NCBI GenBank assembly: GCA_000482145.1
Contig: AUXH01000391.1
Coordinates: forward strand, 1-18,628
Length of the DNA: 18,628 nt
Reading direction: 5' to 3'
Origin: Strigomonas culicis
Lineage: Eukaryota > Euglenozoa > Kinetoplastea > Trypanosomatida > Trypanosomatidae
The translations under genes were made by a program, and so were the position numbers. Shown in pieces: positions 1-6,831 of the stretch. The notes under the pieces are model-generated. The model was not told where the DNA came from. It worked only from the letters and a program-made list of their open reading frames with translations, and did not search any database. The first letter of the stretch is position 1. Each line of letters opens with the position of its first letter.

Positions 1-130
1 CCAGACGCTGTTCCTCGGCCAAACGATGTTCCTCGGCCAGACGTTGCTCTTCTGCAAGACGCTGCTCTTCAGCGAGACGTTCCTCTTCAGCAAGACGATG
101 TTCATCGACCAAACGGCGCTCATCAACGAG
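1..130 (-). repeat. 18-bp tandem repeat coding for L-[AV]-[ED]-E-x-R hexapeptides
   Basis: Seven consecutive 18-bp units and the start of an eighth are visible on the minus strand, in frame with the CDS. The third to sixth positions vary least (E/D, E, x, R), with x being R, H, E or Q. The two most upstream units read LVDERR and LVDEHR, and the later ones read LAEEER, LAEEQR or LAEEHR. Several codons differ synonymously between units, so the array is not freshly duplicated throughout. It continues past the window edge, so copy number is unknown. Confidence 0.9.
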
Positions 131-1369
131 AAGTTGCTCCTCCGCCCACTGCTGCTCCCCTGATGCGCGGCACTGCACTTCTTCCGCTAGAAACCCTTGC
201 TCTTCTTCCAGGCGGTCCCGCTCCTCTGCCGCGCGCTGCTGCGCTTCGTCGGCTGCGAGGTGCGCCGGTGCCTGAGGCAGATGCTGGCTGTCGTCATGGC
301 GCCTCTCCGTTTCCTCATCTTTGTGAAGCTGATCGTCGGTGGAGCCCTCTGCGGCAGCCGCGTGTGGCGGCGATGGGTGCAGCTCTGCTTGCGCTGTTAC
401 TCCGGCCAGCCGCTGCTCCTCCGCCATCGCCCGGTCCTCCGCCTGCTGGTCGTCCAACCAGTCTGCGACGGAGATGCACTGCGGCGACTCCACCAGTGCC
501 TGTGGCGGCACAGCCTTTTGCACCGCGTGGAGCTGCACGGCAGGCTCCGGCGCGGTGGTGGCAGCCGCAGGGACGGGCGCCTTCGCGGCCCGCAGCGGGA
601 TGCCCGGCTGCTGTTCTCCGGCCGCCGCGGCGTGTCCAGCGCCCGGCGCCGCCCCCTCTGTCGGGCAGTGGGGAAGCGATCGCAGCAGGTCGTACCGCTC
701 GTCCTGCAGGAGTCGGCTGCGGGCCGCGACCTCCGACATGGGCGCGGTCGATTTCGTCAGGATGAGATCCAGCTTCGTCTCGAGATGGTTCACCATGGCG
801 TCCTGCTGCGCGTCCAGCCCGCGGCAGCGCGGCAGCCAGGACTGGCACAGCGTCAGCCGCTTGCTCACAATCGCGTCCCAGTAGGTGTAGCACGCGCCGA
901 AGTCCTTGTGGTGCACGATCTGCTCCTCGATGGAGAGCTGCAGCAAGAAGTCCGCCTCGCGGAGCGCCTCCTGCGAGCGCACCTGGATGTGCGACACCGC
1001 CTCCGAGATGGCGCGGAAAAGCTCCTCCGCTGACAGCGCCTCCCGTGCCTCCGGCGTGAGCTGAAACAGCGGCGGCACGTCCTTCTCCTCCAGTTTAGAC
1101 TCGCCAAAGGCGTTTTGCAAGAAATCGCTCGTCTTCTCGTTCACGCGGTCAAACACCTTCGCAAAGCCTGTGGCAAATCTGTCCACGGCCACGCCTAGCT
1201 GGCGGACACGCGGGTGGCGCGCGGCACTGGCCCCACCGCCCCGCGCGGCGCCTACCGTCTCCGGGGCGCCACCCTCCCGCGGAAGGCTCGTGTCTGCCGC
1301 TCCTGGTGTCGTCAGTGTGTCGACCGTGCTCTCCACGGTTTTCTTGATTTCGGAAAGGAAACCCCACAT
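1..1369 (-). CDS. Conserved-looking protein with helical N-terminal domain and C-terminal L-A-E-E-x-R hexapeptide repeats (3' end outside window)
   Basis: The frame opens at an ATG (1369) and stays open for 456 codons to the left edge, so the stop codon and C-terminus are missing. I do not recognise the family. Residues 1-20 (MWGFLSEIKKTVESTV...) could form an amphipathic helix. Residues 21-55 are low-complexity. Residues 56-230 look like a folded, mostly helical domain with several Trp and Cys residues. Residues 235-370 are Ala/Pro/Gln/Glu-rich and probably disordered. From about 371 the chain becomes charged and helical, and from residue 414 it is an ordered hexapeptide repeat of the form L-[AV]-[ED]-E-x-R. 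The charged repeat suggests a long single helix or coiled coil, as in many trypanosomatid cytoskeletal or flagellar proteins, but that is inference. The start is supported by a polypyrimidine tract and AG just upstream and by the absence of any nearer upstream in-frame ATG. Confidence 0.85.
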   Translation of the reverse strand, partial: MWGFLSEIKKTVESTVDTLTTPGAADTSLPREGGAPETVGAARGGGASAARHPRVRQLGVAVDRFATGFAKVFDRVNEKTSDFLQNAFGESKLEEKDVPPLFQLTPEAREALSAEELFRAISEAVSHIQVRSQEALREADFLLQLSIEEQIVHHKDFGACYTYWDAIVSKRLTLCQSWLPRCRGLDAQQDAMVNHLETKLDLILTKSTAPMSEVAARSRLLQDERYDLLRSLPHCPTEGAAPGAGHAAAAGEQQPGIPLRAAKAPVPAAATTAPEPAVQLHAVQKAVPPQALVESPQCISVADWLDDQQAEDRAMAEEQRLAGVTAQAELHPSPPHAAAAEGSTDDQLHKDEETERRHDDSQHLPQAPAHLAADEAQQRAAEERDRLEEEQGFLAEEVQCRASGEQQWAEEQLLVDERRLVDEHRLAEEERLAEEQRLAEEQRLAEEHRLAEEQRL

Positions 1370-1396
1370 GGATGTTTTCTTTTCGACTTGGATTCA

Positions 1397-1434
1397 CTCA
1401 AATAGTACAATTTAATACCGATAGAAAAAAAAAG
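1397..1434 (-). promoter_or_regulatory. Predicted spliced-leader acceptor for the hexapeptide-repeat gene
   Basis: On the sense strand a run of nine T flanked by C (1424-1434) is followed by the first AG at 1398-1397. This would leave a 27-nt gene-specific 5' UTR before the ATG at 1369. This is the usual polypyrimidine-then-AG pattern of trypanosomatid trans-splicing. The exact AG is a prediction. Confidence 0.5.
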
Positions 1435-1826
1435 TGTTTGTTTTATGTTTAAGGAGATAAGTGCACTTCTACTTTCCGCGTTCACCTCTGAAAGCTGTTT
1501 TCCTTCTTCCCCCTTTATTTATCTCTTATTAATGAAAAAAGTATAATATCTACGTATGAACTTCTTTGAGTGTGTACACAAAAGAAATAGTGAAGCGTGG
1601 GAGAGAGAAGTGTATGCATGAAAAACATCATTTAGTTCCCACTATATCAGGTAACAAGCCGAGGGGTACGCTGGAAAGCACTTTCCTTATATATGTGACA
1701 ATATCGTTCTTCCGCGCTACATGCTTGAACACTAAATGAATGAACTAAAGATGTAAACCGGCGTGGCCGTACTGAAACCCACGCCCCCTTCACGCAAATG
1801 CGTACACTATCACAAGGAAACAAACA

Positions 1827-1859
1827 CAACAACAACAACAACAACAATAACAACAACAG
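1827..1859. repeat. (CAA)n microsatellite
   Basis: Nine CAA units interrupted once by TAA and ending in CAG lie in the putative 3' UTR of the 284-residue gene. On the transcribed strand the array reads as (TTG)n, a U/G-rich tract that could bind RNA-binding proteins or help 3'-end processing. Only the repeat itself is seen. The role is inference. Confidence 0.9.
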
Positions 1860-1916
1860 TGACAGAACAAAGAAGGAAAAGAAAACAAAAAAAGAAGGAC
1901 AGAAAGGCACATCCCG

Positions 1917-2771
1917 TTACGCGGGATACATGTTGTCTGTGAACCGCTGGTCGGGCTGCTGCAGCGGGTGGATATTGCCACCCACGCCGTTCATGTATGT
2001 ATACTTGCCGTACGGGTACATGCCCTCCGCCTGCGCCAAGGTGGTCGGCATGGCGGGGCCGCGCAGGTACGGCAGCGCGTAGTAGCGCTCCATCTCCGCG
2101 GTCCGCAACACCGCGCCCTGCTCGTGCTGCTCCCGCCGGTGCTGCAGCTTGTGGTTGTACAGCACCACGTCGGCCGTCACCAGCTCCACGTGGCGCAGCA
2201 CGCCGCGCGGCACGAGCGCGCCCGCCTGCCGCTCGCCCCACCGCCGCAGCGCCGGCACGTCCGCCGCCACCGCCTCGATCGTGTGCAGGCCGGTTCCCTC
2301 CGCGACCTTGTCCAGGTAGCCCTCGAGGACCTCGAGCGACCACAGCTTGTTCGTGTAGAGGTGGATGAAGGGCGCCGTGTAGCGCAGCGGGAAGTGCGCC
2401 GGCGTGCGGTAGTCCTGGCCGACCTCCGCGTAGTAGTTCCACTCCGGCAGACCCTCGTTCGCGGCCGCGTCCGTCGCGGCGAAGAGGCGGCGGTGCGTTG
2501 TGTCCTCGTGGAAGCGCACCGGGTCATCCACCCAGCGCGCCCACGGCCAATGGCGGTAGTGTCCGCGGCGGCGCAGCCGGTTGTGCCACTCGACGCCGCT
2601 GCGGATGTCCCAGTTCTGCGCGTACTCCTCCGGCTGCTTGTGGGCGAGCGGGCTGCGCACGTGGGCCGCCTTCGGCGCGAGATAGCGCGCCCGCTGCCGC
2701 CGGTGGGCGTACACCATCACGCGGTTGTTGTAGCCCTTCGCGCGCAGCGCGGCCGCCGTGGGGGAGAACAT
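1917..2771 (-). CDS. Unrecognised 284-residue basic protein, possibly mitochondrial
   Basis: A complete ATG-to-TAA frame. I do not recognise the family. The first 45 residues are rich in Arg, Lys, His and Ala and nearly free of acidic residues (MFSPTAAALRAKGYNNRV then HRRQRAR), as in a mitochondrial targeting sequence. The rest is rich in Tyr, Trp, His and Arg, with aromatic clusters near residues 60-80 (HNRLRRRGHYRHWPWARW) and a C-terminal segment containing YPYGKYTYMNG. No membrane helix is evident. The composition resembles accessory subunits of mitochondrial ribosomes or respiratory complexes in kinetoplastids, but no motif proves this. The start is well placed: a strong pyrimidine tract and AG lie 40 nt upstream. 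Confidence 0.85.
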   Translation of the reverse strand: MFSPTAAALRAKGYNNRVMVYAHRRQRARYLAPKAAHVRSPLAHKQPEEYAQNWDIRSGVEWHNRLRRRGHYRHWPWARWVDDPVRFHEDTTHRRLFAATDAAANEGLPEWNYYAEVGQDYRTPAHFPLRYTAPFIHLYTNKLWSLEVLEGYLDKVAEGTGLHTIEAVAADVPALRRWGERQAGALVPRGVLRHVELVTADVVLYNHKLQHRREQHEQGAVLRTAEMERYYALPYLRGPAMPTTLAQAEGMYPYGKYTYMNGVGGNIHPLQQPDQRFTDNMYPA

Positions 2772-2811
2772 GGCAAGCTAGGTGGCTAAGGGATCCGCTA
2801 TACTAGTGCGA

Positions 2812-2829
2812 CTAATACAAAAAGAAAAA
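2812..2829 (-). promoter_or_regulatory. Predicted spliced-leader acceptor for the 284-residue gene
   Basis: The sense strand reads TTTTTCTTTTTGTATTAG. The AG at 2813-2812 is the first one after the tract and would give a 40-nt 5' UTR to the ATG at 2771. Confidence 0.65.
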
Positions 2830-2970
2830 CTAAATATATAAAAGGAAACACTTATTATTGTGCTTGTTACCCTAAAGAACGAGAGGTGCGGGAGACAAGA
2901 TGTTTACAAAACAAGACCAGTGGGGCGATACAACCCCTTCAGCAGAAAAGAGAATTATAAAGGGAAATGA

Positions 2971-3246
2971 TCACTCTTTGAGCGCACACAGATATATACA
3001 CAAAACTGAGAATAAAAACAGTAGATTGATGAAATAATAATAATAAACATGTATAAACACAAACATAAGAATAAGGAGAGAACAATGCATTTCATTCCGC
3101 GTGAGTGTTTTCATGATTGATACATCACAAGCGATGGAATACATTAAACTACCCAATTGTTTTTTCCTATTTTTCTGTATTAAGTTTACCATAACATACT
3201 TTGCTACACAGTACCTCATGCGATGTGCAAGAAAGAGGTCCTCCAT
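2971..3246 (-). CDS. Doubtful 91-residue small membrane-protein ORF
   Basis: A minus-strand frame runs from ATG 3246 to TGA 2971. A C-rich pyrimidine stretch ending in CAG lies about 20 nt before the ATG, as a trans-splice site would. The first 20 residues (MEDLFLAHRMRYCVAKYVMV) come from the GC-richer islet. The middle is Lys/Asn-rich, and residues 54-88 form a very hydrophobic Leu/Phe/Tyr/Ile segment able to span a membrane. Against it, codon use is AT-rich and unlike all nine good genes, the hydrophobic part may simply reflect T-rich DNA, and no family is recognised. It could also be the remnant of a decayed gene or chance. Confidence 0.15.
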   Translation of the reverse strand: MEDLFLAHRMRYCVAKYVMVNLIQKNRKKQLGSLMYSIACDVSIMKTLTRNEMHCSLLILMFVFIHVYYYYFINLLFLFSVLCIYLCALKE

Positions 3247-3265
3247 CTCTTCAAAATCCAAGGAT

Positions 3266-3281
3266 CCCTGTCGTGGCAGGG
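3266..3281. other. Small GC-rich hairpin in AT-rich spacer
   Basis: CCCTG and CAGGG form a perfect 5-bp stem around a 6-nt TCGTGG loop, inside the GC-rich islet of the spacer. It would be transcribed as part of the putative S1P phosphatase 3' region. The size is modest and it may be chance. Confidence 0.35.
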
Positions 3282-3754
3282 TGCAGGGGTGGGCGGGACG
3301 GATTTTCGAAAGAAAAGAAAGAATACACTTTAAAGTACAGAAGAGGAGGACCAAGCAAATGAACAAAACTTCATCATGATGTACACTTCACTTTCGAGAA
3401 CCAATCGTTCTCTTCTCCAATACACTCCTTGCCTACTCCGTAATTCCATTTTCTGCGCGAGCTACAACGAAAAAAAATGTTAACCAACGGATTTCAAACA
3501 ATAAAACGACAAAAACAAATCTAAATAAATGAATAAGCAATTGTAATGAGCAAGAGCAATTTGTAAATGACAAAAATAGTTAAAAGGGGCCACCCAAAAT
3601 GAAAATGAAGAAAAGAAGAAGGTGGATACTTTTGTAGTGCAAGATATCTTAAAAGTGCAAAACTATAGGGAAAGGTCAACGCAAAAATATACATCCTCAT
3701 TGCTGTGTTCCTTCGCTCTTCCATCAAACACATGCACTTATCTGCTCGTGCGCG

Positions 3755-6028
3755 CTACGCCGGCGCTGCGCTGCTGACGTCGTTGTGGAAGCCGACGCGG
3801 AAGAAGACGCGCAGGATAACCGGCGCGACGAAGGTGATGACGAAGCCCGTGCAGAAGTAGGACACCGTGCGCTCGTGCACCTCCCACAGCCACCAGTGCC
3901 GGTGCGTGCGCAGCGGCCAGACCTGGTCCTTCGTGAGGAAACCCTCACGCTCCGCGAACTGCTCCGCGGTGAGGTCGTGCGGGCCGCCCGGAGACACCGG
4001 GCGCCCGCCGCTCGGCCCGTGCGGCCGCGCGACAACGCCGTGTGTGAGAAACTCCGGGTTGTTCGCGTCGTCCGCGGTGATGGCCTGGCGGGCGCCAGTG
4101 GGGAAAACGAGGGGGCTGCCGCAGGCGCAGTCGGGGTACAGCCGCGTGTTGATCTGTGCGGCCTCAATGTACTTCTCGTAGCAGGACACGTTGTTGTCCG
4201 TCGCGAGCAGTCCCACACAGCGGGCCATCCAGATGTAGCCGCGCCGGCTCCAGCGCGGCAGCTTGCTCGCATAGGCGCCGGAGAGGAACATGAAGATGGG
4301 CCGCAGCGTCTTGCGCGCCGCGTAGGAGCTGCCCTCCTTCACCGCGACGAGCACGACGATGCAGGTAACCCAGTGCACGAAGAAGGTCCAGGTGAACTCG
4401 TCGATGATGTGCGGATGCAGCTGCTTCACGCTCGTCTCCTTGAAGAGCCGCTCGAAGAGGAGGATGCCGAGGAGCCCGCCGCAGACGACGGAGCTGAAGC
4501 GGACGCTGTCCACGTAGCACGGGCACGGCTCGTGTGGCGTCGCGTGGAAGGCGGGCACCGCGTAGAGGAGGACGAGCACTAACACGTACATCCACCACGG
4601 CGAGTTGTGCCGCGCGAGCTGGGCGGCCACGAGGTCGTCGATGAAGGAGATGTTGAAGAGCACGATGATAAAGGCGCACACCCAGCCCCCCACGACGTCC
4701 GCCACCCAATGCATGCCCAGGTACAGCCGCGAGAAGCACACGTTCAAAAAGTAGAAGACAGTGAAGAGGAAGCACGACACGGGGTATTTCGGGAAGAAGC
4801 GACAGAGCAGGTGATAGACAAAGAAGGAGAACACGGCACTGTAGCACGCATGGGTGCTCGGGAAGCCGTACTCCTTACTATGCATCTTGCGGCCACGGAT
4901 CTGGATGGGCGGGTACGGCGGTCGGGGGCAGCACCCCGCGTCCTTCATGCAGCCCGTCATGATCTGGCTGAAGCACAGCAGCAGCCCGCAGTGCGTCGCC
5001 GCTCGGAGGTCGCCGATCCACACCAGCGTCGGGATGAAGAGGAGGTAGAACTCCGCCTCGCCCGTGAAGCTCCACAGGTGGAAGTACACGGTCACCACCT
5101 TCTCGAACGGATGGCCCAGCCGCTGGATCCGCTGCAGCAGCTCGATGTAGTGGTCGTTGCAGAAGTGGAACATGTACCAGTCGCGGAAGGCGCAGGCGCT
5201 CAGCGGGCGCCGCCAGGTGTCGAGCGTCACGCGGATCTCCTCCGTCGTCATGGGCGCCCGGTCCTCGCCGCTATCTCCATCATCGCCTTTCGCCTGGCTA
5301 TCCTTCTTGTTCGTATGGTTCCCGTTGCTCGTCTTCCGCACCGTCCCGCTCGACGGCGCGCCGGCCCTGCCGCCGTGGTCCGCGCTGACGGACACCACGG
5401 TCGTCTTGCCGCTGACAGGCCCGTTGCCGTCGTTCACCACCACCCCGCCGCCGTCGCTGGGGTCGCCCAAAGCGTTGGCGGTGCGGCTGCTGAGGGCGGC
5501 CCCCTTCGCGTTGGACAGCACCTGGATGCGGCCGCGCGCCGCGTTGCCCGGCACCGCTCCCTCGCGCGGCTGCGGCTCTCGCGGCGCCGCGGGGTGGTGG
5601 TGGTCGCTGGCGGTCACGTCGTTGCGGTCTAAGGGGCCGCCCTCCCGCGCGCCGAGGGCAACCAGCTCCGCCACCTCGTCCGCGCTCCACTGCTGCCGGT
5701 GCTGGGGCAGCTGCACGGTCGCCCGCGGTGTCACGGTGGTGCCCGCGGACGGTGGGAGCGACGCGCTGTTGGCCGTCGGGACGTGCGGCGAGTTGGTGTA
5801 GAAGCGGTTGTTGTCAATGTTGACGAGGGGCGTCCCATCGAAGGAGCCGAAGGAGCTGCTTTCCGGCAGCTCCAGCGCCGACGCCTGGCGCAGGGAGTCC
5901 AGCTGCCCCTCCGCCGGGTCACCGCTGGACCCACTCCGCATGCTGAGAAGCGTGGTGCCGGCCGGTTCACCCGGGAGTCCCATGTCTGCGGTGTAGCTAA
6001 TCGGCGGTTGAAGCGTCGCAACGGACAT
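3755..6028 (-). CDS. Sphingosine-1-phosphate phosphatase-like PAP2 family integral membrane phosphatase
   Basis: A 757-residue protein of the PAP2/lipid phosphate phosphatase superfamily, closest in motif style to S1P phosphatases (SGPP), which dephosphorylate sphingoid-base phosphates, usually in the ER. All three catalytic motifs are intact: K-X6-R-P at K362...R369-P370, PSTH at 390-393 (S1P phosphatases also use PSTH rather than PSGH), and S-R-X5-H-X3-D at S433-R434...H440...D444. H393 and H440 would be the acid/base and nucleophile residues. About eight hydrophobic segments lie between 310 and 590, and one more at about 722-743. Residues 1-260 are Ser/Gly/Pro/Asn-rich and predicted disordered, which makes the protein much longer than the roughly 400-450 residues usual for SGPP. 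The long cytosolic tail (590-715) has no recognised domain. Substrate is inferred from motifs, and a dolichol or other lipid phosphate remains possible. Confidence 0.92.
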   Translation of the reverse strand: MSVATLQPPISYTADMGLPGEPAGTTLLSMRSGSSGDPAEGQLDSLRQASALELPESSSFGSFDGTPLVNIDNNRFYTNSPHVPTANSASLPPSAGTTVTPRATVQLPQHRQQWSADEVAELVALGAREGGPLDRNDVTASDHHHPAAPREPQPREGAVPGNAARGRIQVLSNAKGAALSSRTANALGDPSDGGGVVVNDGNGPVSGKTTVVSVSADHGGRAGAPSSGTVRKTSNGNHTNKKDSQAKGDDGDSGEDRAPMTTEEIRVTLDTWRRPLSACAFRDWYMFHFCNDHYIELLQRIQRLGHPFEKVVTVYFHLWSFTGEAEFYLLFIPTLVWIGDLRAATHCGLLLCFSQIMTGCMKDAGCCPRPPYPPIQIRGRKMHSKEYGFPSTHACYSAVFSFFVYHLLCRFFPKYPVSCFLFTVFYFLNVCFSRLYLGMHWVADVVGGWVCAFIIVLFNISFIDDLVAAQLARHNSPWWMYVLVLVLLYAVPAFHATPHEPCPCYVDSVRFSSVVCGGLLGILLFERLFKETSVKQLHPHIIDEFTWTFFVHWVTCIVVLVAVKEGSSYAARKTLRPIFMFLSGAYASKLPRWSRRGYIWMARCVGLLATDNNVSCYEKYIEAAQINTRLYPDCACGSPLVFPTGARQAITADDANNPEFLTHGVVARPHGPSGGRPVSPGGPHDLTAEQFAEREGFLTKDQVWPLRTHRHWWLWEVHERTVSYFCTGFVITFVAPVILRVFFRVGFHNDVSSAAPA

Positions 6029-6831
6029 CTAACACGTGGTCTGCGAATGCCGGAAGGGACAATGACCCGGCTGCTTGCTGATGATGGATTTGATATTTTA
6101 TATGTAAGGTATTGATTAGTTTTTTTTTTTTACTTCTGTTTTTCCCTCTTCTCTCCGATCACGTCTAGATCGTACTAAAAACTATGTTGTGGTTGCTTTG
6201 CGTTTACTTGGCGGTCTGTATCAGCAAGCGCGGCAGCTGCCAAAACTTAGAGCTTAATAGATTGTCCCTATAAATATCTTTTGACGCCACTGAGGAACAC
6301 TAGACAAAGGTATGCTATATAATAATAATAAAAAAAGGTATGTATGCACACACAAAAAAGCAATAATTATACAAAGGTATATATTTATAGAGAGAAAACT
6401 ATAGGAAGGTACAAATATATGACTACTCAGCTTCTTTTTGAGAACGGAGAAAAACAGACCTCGCTACACAATGTAACAATTGAGAAACAATGAACAAGAA
6501 AGAAGCTTTCAACGAGAAATAAAAGGAAAACGAAGGGAAAAAAAACTTAAAAGAGATAATAATAATAAAAAGAGAGAGGAAGATGAAGTGAATAGTAAGT
6601 AAAACAGTTCGATACCTTAGCCGCAGCAACGAATTCGATATAAACATACAGGTCCATATGACGTGTACCAGAACAATTTCATACTCCATTTTTTTACCGC
6701 TCTTCTTTGTTTTGATTACAAAATGCATTTGCATCTCAGATGTGAATTGCATAAAGAGCAGTTGAAAGAAGGGAAGTTGTCTGTAAGGAAGAAAAAACAT
6801 ACATGGTGTAGCAGAGCATGTGGGATGAACA
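6029..6831. other. AT-rich spacer with an oppositely oriented pyrimidine tract
   Basis: This 803-nt spacer has no supported gene. It includes (AAT)n-like runs near 6318 and 6556. A plus-strand pyrimidine tract at about 6120-6156, with a run of 12 T, is an A12 and purine-rich tract on the transcribed strand. It therefore cannot serve the downstream gene as a splice tract. No plus-strand gene follows it. Confidence 0.65.
6041..6062 (-). promoter_or_regulatory. Weak candidate spliced-leader acceptor for the S1P phosphatase-like gene
   Basis: The best sense-strand pyrimidine stretch close to the start (about 6062-6043) ends in CAG, with AG at 6042-6041, giving a 12-nt 5' UTR. The tract is short and mixed. 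A long sense-strand T run like those before other genes is absent here. The acceptor could lie further upstream. Confidence 0.35.

Larger units (their letters stand above)
1370..1916. other. AT-rich spacer (3' UTR of the 284-residue gene, 5' UTR of the repeat gene)
   Basis: This 547-nt stretch has no convincing gene. It is AT-rich, unlike the GC-rich CDSs on each side. It holds a (CAA)n microsatellite at 1827-1859, about 60 nt after the upstream stop codon, and the predicted splice acceptor at 1397-1434. Short open frames on both strands are broken, low-complexity and have no upstream splice signal of their own. Confidence 0.7.
2772..3754. other. Long AT-rich spacer with a small GC-rich islet
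   Basis: This 983-nt stretch separates the S1P phosphatase stop codon from the 284-residue gene. Most of it is AT-rich with (AAT)n-like runs near 3035. A short segment at about 3228-3303 is clearly more GC-rich and contains a small hairpin (3266-3281) and the 5' end of a 91-codon frame, listed separately. I found no tRNA-like B box and no C/D-box pair. Confidence 0.65.

Noticed and set aside
2772..3754. tRNA or C/D-box snoRNA in the spacers
   Set aside because: I looked for B-box-like GGTTCRANYCC and for paired RUGAUGA/CUGA boxes in this and the other spacers and found no convincing set. A covariance-model scan would settle it.
4607..5632. Plus-strand 341-codon frame opposite the S1P phosphatase
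   Set aside because: Antisense to the PAP2 catalytic motifs. Composition is biased to His, Val, Arg, Glu and Ala.
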